DNA of 64,000 bases from Paracoccus sp. (in: a-proteobacteria). Lineage in GTDB: Bacteria > Pseudomonadota > Alphaproteobacteria > Rhodobacterales > Rhodobacteraceae. A program made the translations under genes and the position numbers. This document shows, in pieces, positions 9,489 to 19,698 of the stretch (positions are counted from its first letter, which is position 1; every line of letters begins with the position of its first letter). The notes beneath the pieces were generated by a model that saw nothing but the letters and a program-made list of their open reading frames with translations, ran no database searches and was not told where the DNA came from. Location: positions 62,001 to 126,000 of the forward strand of contig NZ_JAUNTJ010000002.1 in NCBI RefSeq assembly GCF_030538755.1, in the 5' to 3' direction.

Positions 9489-11252
9489 CTATCGGCCCAT
9501 TGCATAGGCCTGCCCTTGCCGGTCGGTGGCCGCTGCTGACAACAGCCCGTCAGGGTCGCGGCGGGCGGCGGTCAGGCGGGCGGCGCTTTGGGCCGGGATC
9601 AGGTTCAGGTCATGGCCGCGCTGGCGCAGGGACTTGATCGTGGCGGCGGGCATATCGGATTCGATCGCGATCTGGCCCGGCTGGCGGGTGCGCGGATAAA
9701 AGGACGACGGGATATGCGTCGTATGAATCACCGGCGCGTCAATCGCGCTTTGCAGGTCCATGCCGAACACCGCGTGACGCAGAAAGAACTGCAATTGCCA
9801 CTGGTCCTGCTGGTCGCCGCCCGGCGTGCCAAAGGCCAGCCGCGACCCGTCCGGCCCCACAGCGAAACCGGGTGTCAGCGTGGTGCGCGGGCGACGGCCG
9901 GGTGCCAGCGAGGTGGGCGCGCCTTCCGTCAGCCAGAACATCTGCGCACGGCTGTTCAGGCAAAAGCCAAGACCGGGGATCACCGGCGAGCTTTGCAGCC
10001 AGCCACCCGAAGGCGTTGCCGAAACCACATTGCCCCAGCGGTCGATGACATCCAGATGCACCGTATCCCCGCGCGGCGCATCCCCCAGATGCGCCATCGT
10101 GGGTTCATAGACCGCACCTTCCGGCCGTGACAGGCGATCCAGCAGCGCGCGCATATGCGTCACCTGCGCCTCAAACCCTGGCACCACACCGGGGCGCAGG
10201 TCGTAACTGGCGCGTTCCTCGATCTGGGTGCGGCGGGCGCGGTTGTAATCGGCTGACAGCAGCGCGGCCACCGGAATATCGCTGAAATCCGGGTCGCCGT
10301 AATAGGTTTCGCGGTCGGCAAAGGCCAGTTTCATCGCCTCGGCCAGCAGATGCAGGTAATCGGGGCCAAGCGGGTCCATCGCGGCCAGATCATCGCCGGC
10401 CATCAGTGCCAGTGTTTGCAAGAACGCAGGCCCTTGTGTCCACGGGCCTGCCTTGGCGATCTGCCAGCCGTGGAAATCCAGCGTCAGCGGCGCTTCCCAT
10501 GTTGCGGCGTAACCGGCCATATCCGCGCCGGTCAGCACACCGGCATGGGCCGCACCGGATTCGTCCATGAAGGGTTGCTGGCAAAAGCGGTCGATCTGTT
10601 CCGCCACAAAGCCGCGATAGAAAGCGTCGCGCGCCGCATTGATCCGGGCTTCGCGGTTCTGGCCCCGCGCCTCGGTCAGCAGCCGCCGCCATGTCGCGGC
10701 CAGCGTGGGGTTGCGGAAATTGCGGCCACCCTGCGGCGCTTGGCCATCCGGCAGCCATGTCGCGGCAGACCCCGGCCAATGCGCACGAAAGAAATCGGCC
10801 AGCCCGGCAATCGCTGCGGCGGCGCGGGGCAGGATCGGATGGCCATGTTCCGCATAATGGATCGCCGGTTCCAGCACATCGGCCAGCTCCATCGTGCCGT
10901 AATCGCGCAGCATGGTCATCCAGCCGTCGAATGCGCCGGGGATGACGGTGGCCAGCAGACCGTTGCCGGGGATCAGCTCCAGCCCCTGCGCCCGGTAATG
11001 CGCAAGGGTCGCACCGGCGGGCGCGGGGCCTTGGGCACACAGAACCCGCGTCTGCCCGTCCGTATGGATGATCGCAGGCAGATCGCCGCCGGGGCCGTTC
11101 AGATGCGGCTCGACCACCTGCAACACCAGCCCGGTGGCGACGGCGGCATCAAAAGCGTTGCCGCCCCGCTCTAACATGGCCATGCCCGCCGCCGAGCCAA
11201 GCCAGTGGGTGCTGGTCACAACCCCGAACGATCCCTGAATAACCGGCCGCAT
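9489..11252 (-). CDS. Gamma-glutamyltransferase-family protein (Ntn hydrolase)
   Basis: 587 residues. The N-terminal half carries the family block GGNAFDAAVATGLVLQVVEPHLNGPGGD. The autoprocessing site is read as GDTVHLDVIDRWGN, making Thr of TVH (about residue 397) the predicted N-terminal nucleophile of the small subunit. E. coli GGT has TTH here, so the second Thr is Val. A later FGTPGGDQQDQW matches the substrate-binding glycine region. I see no signal peptide, unlike the periplasmic E. coli enzyme, so it probably acts in the cytoplasm. It is the last gene after a Dpp-type ABC importer (13 bp away), which suggests it processes an imported gamma-glutamyl peptide or related amide. Exact substrate unknown. 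Confidence 0.87.
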   Translation of the reverse strand: MRPVIQGSFGVVTSTHWLGSAAGMAMLERGGNAFDAAVATGLVLQVVEPHLNGPGGDLPAIIHTDGQTRVLCAQGPAPAGATLAHYRAQGLELIPGNGLLATVIPGAFDGWMTMLRDYGTMELADVLEPAIHYAEHGHPILPRAAAAIAGLADFFRAHWPGSAATWLPDGQAPQGGRNFRNPTLAATWRRLLTEARGQNREARINAARDAFYRGFVAEQIDRFCQQPFMDESGAAHAGVLTGADMAGYAATWEAPLTLDFHGWQIAKAGPWTQGPAFLQTLALMAGDDLAAMDPLGPDYLHLLAEAMKLAFADRETYYGDPDFSDIPVAALLSADYNRARRTQIEERASYDLRPGVVPGFEAQVTHMRALLDRLSRPEGAVYEPTMAHLGDAPRGDTVHLDVIDRWGNVVSATPSGGWLQSSPVIPGLGFCLNSRAQMFWLTEGAPTSLAPGRRPRTTLTPGFAVGPDGSRLAFGTPGGDQQDQWQLQFFLRHAVFGMDLQSAIDAPVIHTTHIPSSFYPRTRQPGQIAIESDMPAATIKSLRQRGHDLNLIPAQSAARLTAARRDPDGLLSAAATDRQGQAYAMGR

Positions 11253-11264
11253 CGTCAGGCTCCT

Positions 11265-12137
11265 TTAATGTTCTCGCGGGTCCAGCGCGTCGCGCAGACC
11301 GTCGCCCATCAGGTTAAACCCCATCACCACGATAAAGATCGCGGTTCCGGGCCAGATCGCCATCCAGGGGGCCTGTTCCAGAAAGTTCTTGGCCGTCGCC
11401 AGCATCGTGCCCCAACTGGGCGCGGGCGGCTGTTGACCAAGGCCAAGAAACGACAGCGATGCCTCGGCGATGATGGCGCTGGCGATGGTCAGGGTCGATT
11501 GAACCACGATCGGCGGGATCACATTGGGCAGGATATAGCGGCCCATGATCCGCAGATGGCCCAGACCGATGGCGCGGGCGCCCTCGATATAATCTTCGGT
11601 CTTGACCGACAGCACCTGACCGCGCGTCAGGCGGATAAAGATCGGCACCGCTGACAGGCCGATGGCAATCATCGCATTCGTCAGCGACGGGCCAAGAAAG
11701 GCCGCCAGCGCGATGGCCATAATCAGGAACGGCATGGCCAGCAGCGCATCGGTCATCCGCGCGATGATCTGGTCGATCCAGCCGCCGAAATAGCCCGCGA
11801 TCAGCCCCAGCGGCACCCCCACGGCCAGCGCGATCATGACCGAAATCACCCCCGCCATCAGCGAGGCGCGCGCGCCCCAGATCATCCGCGACAGGATGTC
11901 CCGGCCCAGCTCATCCGTGCCCAGCCAATGCGCCGGCGATGGCGGCTGGCGAATGGCGGTCCAGCTTGTCGCCGTCGGATCGGGCAGCGGCAGGATCGGG
12001 GCCAGAACCGCGACCAGCACGAAAAACAGAACCAGAAACCCGCCGACCAAAGCCGAGCGATTGGCCTTGAACTTGGTCCATGCGCGGTTCTTGCGGCGGG
12101 GCGCGATCCCGTCAGCGGCAGTTGTGGCAGCAGTCAT
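11265..12137 (-). CDS. Dpp/Opp-type ABC transporter permease (DppC-like)
   Basis: 290 residues. A cytoplasmic N-terminus and a first membrane helix (about 32-52) are followed by the OppC/DppC-type linker with PLPDPTATSW and HWLGTDELGRDILSRMIWGAR. The C-terminal half is the permease core with the EAA-like loop EGARAIGLGHLRIMGRYILPN. It pairs with the DppB-like permease, whose stop overlaps its start (ATGA, 12134-12137). It forms the inner-membrane channel of the importer encoded by this operon. Family is clear; substrate is inferred from the adjacent gamma-glutamyltransferase gene. Confidence 0.92.
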   Translation of the reverse strand: MTAATTAADGIAPRRKNRAWTKFKANRSALVGGFLVLFFVLVAVLAPILPLPDPTATSWTAIRQPPSPAHWLGTDELGRDILSRMIWGARASLMAGVISVMIALAVGVPLGLIAGYFGGWIDQIIARMTDALLAMPFLIMAIALAAFLGPSLTNAMIAIGLSAVPIFIRLTRGQVLSVKTEDYIEGARAIGLGHLRIMGRYILPNVIPPIVVQSTLTIASAIIAEASLSFLGLGQQPPAPSWGTMLATAKNFLEQAPWMAIWPGTAIFIVVMGFNLMGDGLRDALDPREH

Positions 12138-13081
12138 AGGTTCGCCCTCATCCGCGGGTTCAGCACGACATACAGGACATCGGCCAACAGGTTTACCAGA
12201 ATGAACATGGTCGCTGTGACCAGCACGACCCCCTGCACGACGGCGTAATCACGGGTGAACACCGCATCGACGACCATCTTGCCAAAGCCGGGGATGGTGA
12301 AGATCTGTTCGGTCAGCACCGCACCGGCCAGCAGCTCGCCAAACAGCAGCGCGGTCAGCGTTACCACCGGCAACAGCGCATTGCGAAAGGCGTGTTTGCG
12401 CACGACGACGCCTTCGCGCAACCCTTTGGCGCGGGCGGTGCGGACATAATCGGCCTGCAACACCCCCAGCATGGCCGAACGGGTATGCCGCATCAGCGTG
12501 CCCGCAATCGCGGTGCCCAGCACGACCGACGGCATCAGCATGGTCATGAAGCTGCGTTTCAGATCGACCCAAGGTTCGACATAGCCCGAGGCGGGCAGCC
12601 AGCCCAGATTGACCGCGAACAGCAGGATCATCATGATCCCCAGCCAGAAATTCGGCACCGACAGGCCCGACAGCGCAAAGATATTGGCGGCGTAATCGAC
12701 CACGGTTCCCTTTTTCACCGCAGACAGAACCCCCATCGGAATCCCGACGATCAGCGCAAAGAACATCGACATGACCGCAAGCTGGATCGTGACCGGCAGC
12801 TTTTGCGCGATCAGTTCCGTGACCGGCAGGCCAGTGCGCAGCGAGGTGCCAAGATCGCCGCGCAGAACGTCAAACAGCCAATAGCCGTATTGAAAGATCA
12901 GCGGATCGTTCATGCGATATTGTTCGCGCAGCGCGGCGATGGTTTCGGGGTCGCGGTCTTCGCCCGCCAGCACCAGCAGCGGATCGCCGGGCAGCAGCTT
13001 GGTCAGCAGAAAGACGAAGACCGTCACCAGAAACAGCGTCGGAATCGCCACCAGCAGACGGTTCAGGATATAGCGCAACAT
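12134..13081 (-). CDS. Dpp/Opp-type ABC transporter permease (DppB-like)
   Basis: 315 residues, starting MLRYILNRLLVAIPTLFLVT as in almost every DppB/OppB protein. Six membrane segments are expected. The EAA-type loop reads VRTARAKGLREGVVVRKHAFRN in two overlapping pieces near residues 205-226, and the C-terminus has the typical GFGKMVVDAVFTRDYAVVQG. It follows the binding-protein gene after a 60-bp gap holding a strong hairpin and is translationally coupled to the DppC-like gene. Confidence 0.93.
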   Translation of the reverse strand: MLRYILNRLLVAIPTLFLVTVFVFLLTKLLPGDPLLVLAGEDRDPETIAALREQYRMNDPLIFQYGYWLFDVLRGDLGTSLRTGLPVTELIAQKLPVTIQLAVMSMFFALIVGIPMGVLSAVKKGTVVDYAANIFALSGLSVPNFWLGIMMILLFAVNLGWLPASGYVEPWVDLKRSFMTMLMPSVVLGTAIAGTLMRHTRSAMLGVLQADYVRTARAKGLREGVVVRKHAFRNALLPVVTLTALLFGELLAGAVLTEQIFTIPGFGKMVVDAVFTRDYAVVQGVVLVTATMFILVNLLADVLYVVLNPRMRANL

Positions 13082-13105
13082 TCGGTCGGCCTTTCGGGGG
13101 CAAGC

Positions 13106-13130
13106 CCCGCCCGGCTGGACGCCGGGCGGG
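13106..13130 (-). terminator. Intra-operon hairpin between the binding-protein and DppB-like genes
   Basis: A perfect 9-bp stem CCCGCCCGG / CCGGGCGGG with a 7-nt loop lies just after the binding-protein stop. There is no T-run. Such hairpins after binding-protein genes often stabilise or partly terminate the transcript so that the periplasmic protein is made in excess; that role is inference. Confidence 0.5.
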
Positions 13131-13141
13131 AAAGGTGCAGA

Positions 13142-14647
13142 TCAGCCGGTCACGCCGCGCAGGCGGATGATCCCGTCAGGATAAGGCACGAAACCTTCGA
13201 TCCCCTGCCGCATCGTGTAGAAATACTTGATGTGATACAGATAGATCAGCGGCATCTCGTCCTTGAGGATCTCGCGGCTCTGGTCATACAGCTTTTTGCG
13301 CTCTGCGGGGTCGGCGATGGTGCGGGCCTCGGCCAGCAGGCGGTCAACCTCGGGGTTGGAATAATGTTCGTCATTATTCCCCGCGCCGGTAAAGACAAAC
13401 GGATGGATGTTTGCATCCGGGTCGATCCGGCCCGACCAGCCCTGCTGCGAGATGTCAAAGTTACCAGCAACGTTTTCGGCCAGCAGGGTCGCAAACTCGG
13501 TCGGGCGCAGGGTGATGTCGATGCCGGCCTCGGCGGCCATGGCCTGAATGACGGCGCCCTGCTGCTGGGCCTGCGGCGCGTTGCCGGTCTGCATCTCGAC
13601 GGCGATGCGGCCCTCGATCCCGGCTTCTTTCAGCAGTTCCTTGGCCTTTTCGACATCGCGCGGCGGAACCGGATCGCTTTCGTCATACCAGAACGATCCC
13701 GGCGCGGCCCATTGGTTACCCGGCACATACAGCCCCTCGAACACGACCTGATTCAGCGCCTCGCGGTCGATGGCGTGCGACAGCGCCTGACGGACCAGCT
13801 TGTTCGCCCCCATCGGCCCTTCTGCACGCGGCCCGTTGCCGACATTCACGGTGATGCCCTGATAGCCGATATTGGCAACCTCGAACAATTGCAGGCGCGT
13901 ATCATTGCGGACCTGCGGCACATCGGTCGGCTGGGTGCGTTCGGAAATATCCAGATCACCGGCGCGGACATTGGCCAGACGCACGGTGCCATCGGGGATC
14001 GGCAGATAGATCACGCGGTCATAGTGATATTCGTCCGCTTCCCAGTAATCGGCGAATTTTTCCAGCACGATCCGGTTGCCCTCGACCCGCTCGACGAATT
14101 TATAGGGGCCGGTGCAGATCGGTTTCGCGCCAAAGCTGGCACCTGCGGCTTCGGCGGCGTCGGGCGAATACATCCGCCCCGCGTGATGGGCCAGCTGCGC
14201 CAGAACCGTGACATCGGCCGATTTCAGATGAACGGTCAGCTCATGTTCGCCCGTCGCCTCGACCGACCCGATCGAGGACAGTTCCGATTTGCGGCGCGAT
14301 TCCTGCAAGTTCAGGTTCCGCTCCAGCACGCGCTTGGCGGACTCGGCGTTGAACGGGGTGCCGTCATGGTGGGTCACACCTTCGCGCAGGGTAAAGACCA
14401 GCGCCTTGCCATCCTCGGACCAGTTCCATGCCGTGGCCAGTTCGGGGATGATCTCCATGTCGGAATTGGTGTTTACCAGACGGTTGCACAGCGATTCATA
14501 AACCAGCGAGGACACAAAGGTCCGCGACTGTGCCGGGTCCAGCGAATCCGGGTCTTCGTTCAGGCCGATGCGCATATCGGCAGCAAAGGCCGGCGCGGCC
14601 AGTGCGCTGACCAGCAAAGCGGCCAGCAGAGGGTTGCGAAGGGTCAT
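13142..14647 (-). CDS. ABC transporter substrate-binding protein, DppA/OppA family (SBP_bac_5)
   Basis: 501 residues. A clear signal peptide (LLAALLVSALAAPAFA, cleavage after about residue 22) is followed by the cluster-C binding-protein start MRIGLNEDPDSLDPAQSRTF. Internal family signatures include ALVFTLREGVTHHDGTPFNA near residue 85 and the long alpha/beta lobes typical of peptide-binding proteins. It is periplasmic and delivers a peptide-like ligand to the two permeases encoded next. A gamma-glutamyltransferase gene ends the operon, so a gamma-glutamyl peptide is a reasonable guess. Family assignment is firm. Confidence 0.92.
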   Translation of the reverse strand: MTLRNPLLAALLVSALAAPAFAADMRIGLNEDPDSLDPAQSRTFVSSLVYESLCNRLVNTNSDMEIIPELATAWNWSEDGKALVFTLREGVTHHDGTPFNAESAKRVLERNLNLQESRRKSELSSIGSVEATGEHELTVHLKSADVTVLAQLAHHAGRMYSPDAAEAAGASFGAKPICTGPYKFVERVEGNRIVLEKFADYWEADEYHYDRVIYLPIPDGTVRLANVRAGDLDISERTQPTDVPQVRNDTRLQLFEVANIGYQGITVNVGNGPRAEGPMGANKLVRQALSHAIDREALNQVVFEGLYVPGNQWAAPGSFWYDESDPVPPRDVEKAKELLKEAGIEGRIAVEMQTGNAPQAQQQGAVIQAMAAEAGIDITLRPTEFATLLAENVAGNFDISQQGWSGRIDPDANIHPFVFTGAGNNDEHYSNPEVDRLLAEARTIADPAERKKLYDQSREILKDEMPLIYLYHIKYFYTMRQGIEGFVPYPDGIIRLRGVTG

Positions 14648-14665
14648 TTTGGTTCGTTCTCCCTG

Positions 14666-15723
<1,058 letters not shown>

Positions 15724-15727
<4 letters not shown>

Positions 15728-16731
15728 GCCGCCCCCACGATGTGCTGTTCCAAAGGTGCGCGGATGCAGGCCCATTGGTGGCCCGCCTCGCCGGTCTGCA
15801 TCGCCGGGCGCGCGGCGTTGCAGGCGTCGATGACAAAGGGGCAGCGGCTGGCAAAGCGACAGCCGGGCGGCATTGCCTCGGGCACGGGAACCGCGCCGGG
15901 AATGGTCATCAGCCGCGCCGCGCCGCCCTGCCGGCGCCCGCCAAGCGCGGGCATCGACCCCATCAGCCCCAGCGTATAGGGATGCTGCGGTTCCCCAAAG
16001 ATCTGCGCGGCAGGGCCGCTTTCGACGACGCGCCCGGCATACATCACCGTCACCTGATCTGCGATTTCCGCCACCACGCCCAGATCATGGGTAATCATCA
16101 TCAGCGCGGTGCCATATTCGGCCTGCAATTCGCGCATAAGATCAAGGATCTGCGCCTGAATGGTCACATCCAGCGCCGTTGTCGGCTCATCCGCGATCAG
16201 CAGCGCCGGATCATTGGCCAGCGCCATCGCAATCATCACCCGCTGACGCATCCCGCCCGAAAGCTGGTGCGGGTAATCGTCCATCCGCTTTTCCGCCGCA
16301 GGCATCCGCACCCGGCGGAACATCTCCAGCGCCCGCTTGCGCGCTTCGCCATGCGAACATCTGCGATGCCGGCGCACGGCCTCGGCGATCTGATCGCCGA
16401 CGGTAAAGACCGGGTTCAGGCTGGTCATCGGTTCCTGAAAGATCATGGCCATGCGGTTGCCGCGCAGTTCCTCGATCTCGCGCGTGGATTTGGTCAGCAG
16501 ATCCTGGCCGTTGAACAGCACCTGCCCGCCGGTGATGGTGGCCGCGCGTTTGGGCAGCAGACCCATGGCGGCCAGCGATGTCACCGATTTGCCGCAGCCC
16601 GATTCCCCCACCACGGCCAATGTCTGCCCCGGCATGATCGACAGGCTGACCCGGTCGATCAGGTCGATGGGCTGGCCGCGAAACCGGATCGACAGATCGC
16701 GCAGTTCCAGCACGGGCGTGTCAGATGTCAT
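15724..16731 (-). CDS. Dpp/Opp-type ABC transporter ATPase (DppD-like)
   Basis: 335 residues from the ATG at 16729-16731, chosen because upstream in-frame residues are basic filler lying within the regulator gene. Walker A is VGESGCGKSV, the Q-loop region is MIFQEPMTSLNP, the signature is SGGMRQRV and Walker B is LLIADEPTTALD. The C-terminus has the oligopeptide-ABC motif GCRFASRCPF. Its first codons overlap the 3' end of the GntR gene by 11 bp, so regulator and transporter are one transcription unit. It forms an ATPase heterodimer with the DppF-like protein. Confidence 0.92.
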
Positions 16732-17482
16732 GGCCGGTCGTCTCCTCGGTGGCATAGCGCAGGAACACGCGCTGAAGGCTGGTCAGGTGATCGCGCATGG
16801 CAGCGGCGGCGGCATTGCCGTCGCCCGAGGCGATGGCGTCCAGAATGGTGTGATGTTCGTCGATCACCGGCTGAATCGTCCCGGCATGGCGGCGCGCGCG
16901 CAGGCGGATGCGGCGCATCCCTTCATCATAGCGCCAGCCGTTGATCTGATCGAACAGCGCCAGCAGGATCGGATTGCCCGCCGCAGCCGCAATTTCGCGG
17001 TGAAGCGCGCTGTCCCACAGGTCCGCGCCATCCACGTCTTCGGCAGCGGCAATCCGATCCGCAAAGCTTTTCATGCGCGTCAAGGCATTCGGCACATGGC
17101 GCAGAGCCGCAAGACGCGCCAGGGCCGGTTCCAGCATTAGCCGCGCTTCTACCATGTGGATCAGGCTGGCAGGGCTGGCAGGCATCGTCTGCTGCCTCAT
17201 CGCCGGTGATGGGGGCGTAACCGCCGGCGTGGGGCCAAGATAGGTGCCAGACCCATGCTTGCGCCAGATCGCGCCCTCTGCCTCAAGCACTTCCAAAGCG
17301 CGGCGAATGGCCCGACGCCCCTTGCCCAGACGCTCGGCCAGTTCGCGTTCGGTCGGCAATCGCCCGGTTTCCTTGCAGGCCACCTCGGTCAGCAAGGTGC
17401 GGATCTGTTCCAGCGCCTTGGCCGAACTTTCCGGCAAATCAGCCTTGGGCAGGCCATCTGTCAGGGCGGAACCACTTTGCAT
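16721..17482 (-). CDS. GntR-family regulator, FadR/FCD type
   Basis: 253 residues from ATG 17480-17482; a GTG at 17507-17509 would add nine residues and neither has a good Shine-Dalgarno. The N-terminal winged helix carries the GntR signature GRLPTERELAERLGKGRRAI and RRALEVLEAEGAIWRKHGSG. The C-terminal FCD domain supplies metal/ligand residues (D and H in DSALHREI, H in EHHTILDAI). It is the first gene of the Dpp/gamma-glutamyltransferase operon, so it most likely controls that operon in response to the imported ligand or a breakdown product. Two near-identical 14-bp repeats lie at its start and may be its operator. Confidence 0.88.
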   Translation of the reverse strand: MQSGSALTDGLPKADLPESSAKALEQIRTLLTEVACKETGRLPTERELAERLGKGRRAIRRALEVLEAEGAIWRKHGSGTYLGPTPAVTPPSPAMRQQTMPASPASLIHMVEARLMLEPALARLAALRHVPNALTRMKSFADRIAAAEDVDGADLWDSALHREIAAAAGNPILLALFDQINGWRYDEGMRRIRLRARRHAGTIQPVIDEHHTILDAIASGDGNAAAAAMRDHLTSLQRVFLRYATEETTGHDI

Positions 17483-17515
17483 TGGTTCAGCGTAAAGGTT
17501 CGGGACCACTTTACA
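17468..17515 (-). promoter_or_regulatory. Candidate operator: two direct 14-bp repeats at the GntR gene start
   Basis: On the plus strand GGAACCACTTTGCA (17468-17481) and GGGACCACTTTACA (17502-17515) match at 12 of 14 positions with starts 34 bp apart. One copy overlaps the proposed ATG and the other lies just upstream. That placement fits autorepression of the operon. Binding by this GntR protein is inference. Confidence 0.4.
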
Positions 17516-17521
17516 AGCATT

Positions 17522-18373
17522 TTATGACGGTTCGCCGCGGCGATCTGCCGTGCAGGTGCTGGCCCGTGCGGCGGTTGGGGCCTGTCCCCCGTCAATGCTG
17601 GCGCGCCCCGCTGCCTGATGCATCCGTGCCACGCGCGCTTCGGCATCGCGCAGCATATCGGGGAGCGCGGCGGTTTCGGGCAGGTTTTTCCAGTATTTCA
17701 GCGGCATTTCCGACCGCATCGCCCCAAGCTTGACCCGCGCGGGGTTGAAAATATTGGTGAAATACGTCACCCACAGCGCGGCCGAGGCATCGCTGGGCAG
17801 ATCTGGCCGTGGCCCACCGGGCAAAAAGGACAGCGCGCCATCGTGAAACTGTGCGGTCAGGCGCGGAGTGGCGATCATCCAGTCCATATCGGCAAAGCGG
17901 TTCACAAAGAATGTGCTGCCCGGTTCCAGCGTGTTGTGATCGGGTTCGAACCATGCGGCAAAGCGGCGGCGCACGCCCTTGGACGGCAATTCGTGAAAGC
18001 GCACAAAGGCGTGCATTTTGTGAATGTCGCGCCGAACCGATTTTGCCAGCATATTCAGGCGGTGGCCCAGCGGATCGGCAGGGCCAAGCGGATCACCCTC
18101 GCGCCGGTCAAGACGCCACAGGGCCTGATACAGCAGTGCCAGCCGTTCCGGTGCGGAATGCCAGATGACCGAACCGGCCAGCTTCAGAAAGGCCGCCGGC
18201 ACACGCGCCTGATGCGGCCCCGGCGTGTCGGGCAGCGGATCGGCGGCAAACAGACCCTGCGTGCCGCTCCAGTCGATGTCGGGGGGCGGGATGCGGTGGC
18301 TGATCGCGATGCGCGCGGCGCGGCGCCACGCCCCGAACATGCCGCGATCTGGCAGGGTGACGGCGTGGCTCAT
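17522..18373 (-). CDS. DUF4130/TIGR03915-type DNA metabolism protein, partner of the radical SAM protein
   Basis: 283 residues. Recognisable family blocks include VRRDIHKMHAFVRFHE near residue 112, AAWFEPDHNTLEPGSTFFV and RFADMDWMIATP, then YWKNLPETAALPDML near residue 228. This family sits beside TIGR03916-type radical SAM genes in many bacteria, and the pair is annotated as putative DNA repair or modification. Its start overlaps the radical SAM stop (ATGA, 18370-18373). In many relatives this domain is fused at its C-terminus to a UdgX-type uracil-DNA glycosylase. Here the protein ends about 35 low-complexity residues after the domain, so the glycosylase part is absent or lost. Biochemical role unknown. 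Confidence 0.8.
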   Translation of the reverse strand: MSHAVTLPDRGMFGAWRRAARIAISHRIPPPDIDWSGTQGLFAADPLPDTPGPHQARVPAAFLKLAGSVIWHSAPERLALLYQALWRLDRREGDPLGPADPLGHRLNMLAKSVRRDIHKMHAFVRFHELPSKGVRRRFAAWFEPDHNTLEPGSTFFVNRFADMDWMIATPRLTAQFHDGALSFLPGGPRPDLPSDASAALWVTYFTNIFNPARVKLGAMRSEMPLKYWKNLPETAALPDMLRDAEARVARMHQAAGRASIDGGQAPTAARASTCTADRRGEPS

Positions 18374-19599
18374 AGCAACTGCAACTGTTTCGGTGCCGGG
18401 GCAAAGCGGGCGCGCAGATCGGCACTGTCGGTCAGCGCACGGGGCGACCAGCCCGGCAGACTGATGAAGGGACGGGCTTTTTTCATCAGCGCCCCCATGC
18501 GCGCAAGGTCTTCATACCGCAGCGCGCGTGACCGGCGCGCGGTCAGGATACGGTCCACCGTTCGCGTGCCAAAACCCGGCACCCGCAGCAGCAATTCCCG
18601 CGCCGCCGTGTTCACATCCAGCGGAAATACCCCGCGATGCTGCAAGGCCCAGGCCAGCTTGGGGTCGATGTCCAGATCCAGATGACCGGCAGTGGTGCCG
18701 GTGGCGATTTCTTCGGCGGTAAAGCCGTAAAACCGCAGCAGCCAGTCGGCCTGATACAGCCGGTGTTCGCGCAGCAAAGGCGGCTGGATCAGCGGCAGCG
18801 CCTGCGAGGCGTCGGGGATGGGCGAAAAGGCCGAATAATACACCCGCCGCAGCTTGTAGCCCGTATAAAGCCGGGCCGAGCTTTTGAGGATCGTCACGTC
18901 GTCGCTGTTATCCGCGCCGATAATCATCTGCGTGCTTTGCCCGGCAGGCGCAAAGCGGGGTGGGCGTTTGCCCGTATGGCTGCGATCCTTGGCGGCCTCG
19001 CCCTCGACCCGGACCTGCGCCATGGCCGAGCGGATCGTTTCGGGGCGCTTTTCGGGGGCAAGCTGGCGCACGCTGGCATCTTGCGGCAGTTCGACATTGA
19101 TCGACAGCCGGTCGGCATAAAGCCCCGCCTCGCGGATCAGATCGGGGCTGGCGTCGGGAATGGTTTTCAGGTGGATATAGCCGCGAAAGCCATGCTGCTG
19201 CCGCAAGACCCTGACGATATTGACCATATCTGCCATGGTCTGATCCGATGACCGGATGATGCCGGATGACAGAAACAGCCCCTCGATATAGTTGCGGCGA
19301 TAGAATTCCAGCGTCAGGCGCACAACCTCGTCCACGGAAAAGCGCGCGCGTTCGACATTCGACGACGCCCGGTTGATGCAATAGGCGCAATCGAAGATGC
19401 AGAAATTCGTCATCAGGATTTTCAGCAGGCTGATGCAGCGCCCGTCTGGTGTGTAGGCGTGGCAAATGCCGCTGCCCCCGGATGACCCCAGACCGCCCTT
19501 GCGGGAATCGCGCCGTTCGCCCCCGGATGACGCGCAAGAGGCGTCATATTTGGCCGCGTCGGACAGAATCGCCAGCTTTTCCTGAAGGGTTTTGACCAT
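18370..19599 (-). CDS. Putative DNA modification/repair radical SAM protein (TIGR03916 type)
   Basis: 409 residues from ATG 19597-19599 (MVKTLQEKLAILSDAAKYDA, the usual family start); upstream in-frame residues are not conserved-looking. The iron-sulfur cluster motif CxxxCxxC is CIFDCAYC at residues 67-74, preceded by further cysteines in SGICHAYTPDGRC. The C-terminus has a helix-hairpin-helix DNA-binding motif (LLRVPGFGTRTVDRILTARR). It probably binds SAM and DNA, but the reaction has not been established for this family as far as I know. It is translationally coupled to the DUF4130-type gene. Confidence 0.88.
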   Translation of the reverse strand: MVKTLQEKLAILSDAAKYDASCASSGGERRDSRKGGLGSSGGSGICHAYTPDGRCISLLKILMTNFCIFDCAYCINRASSNVERARFSVDEVVRLTLEFYRRNYIEGLFLSSGIIRSSDQTMADMVNIVRVLRQQHGFRGYIHLKTIPDASPDLIREAGLYADRLSINVELPQDASVRQLAPEKRPETIRSAMAQVRVEGEAAKDRSHTGKRPPRFAPAGQSTQMIIGADNSDDVTILKSSARLYTGYKLRRVYYSAFSPIPDASQALPLIQPPLLREHRLYQADWLLRFYGFTAEEIATGTTAGHLDLDIDPKLAWALQHRGVFPLDVNTAARELLLRVPGFGTRTVDRILTARRSRALRYEDLARMGALMKKARPFISLPGWSPRALTDSADLRARFAPAPKQLQLL

Positions 19600-19661
19600 T
19601 CCGGGATTGTAGATGTTCGCGAAATGTTCGTCAATTCGCCTCTGCGCGTCGGGTCTGATGC

Positions 19662-19690
19662 GGGACGCCCGGCGCGAAACCGGGCGTCCC
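19662..19690 (-). terminator. Hairpin after the TRAP large-permease gene
   Basis: A perfect 11-bp stem GGGACGCCCGG / CCGGGCGTCCC with a 7-nt loop lies 9 bp after the dctM-like stop on the minus strand. There is no T-run, but position and strength fit an operon terminator ahead of the radical SAM gene. Confidence 0.6.
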
Positions 19691-19698
19691 ACCAAACG

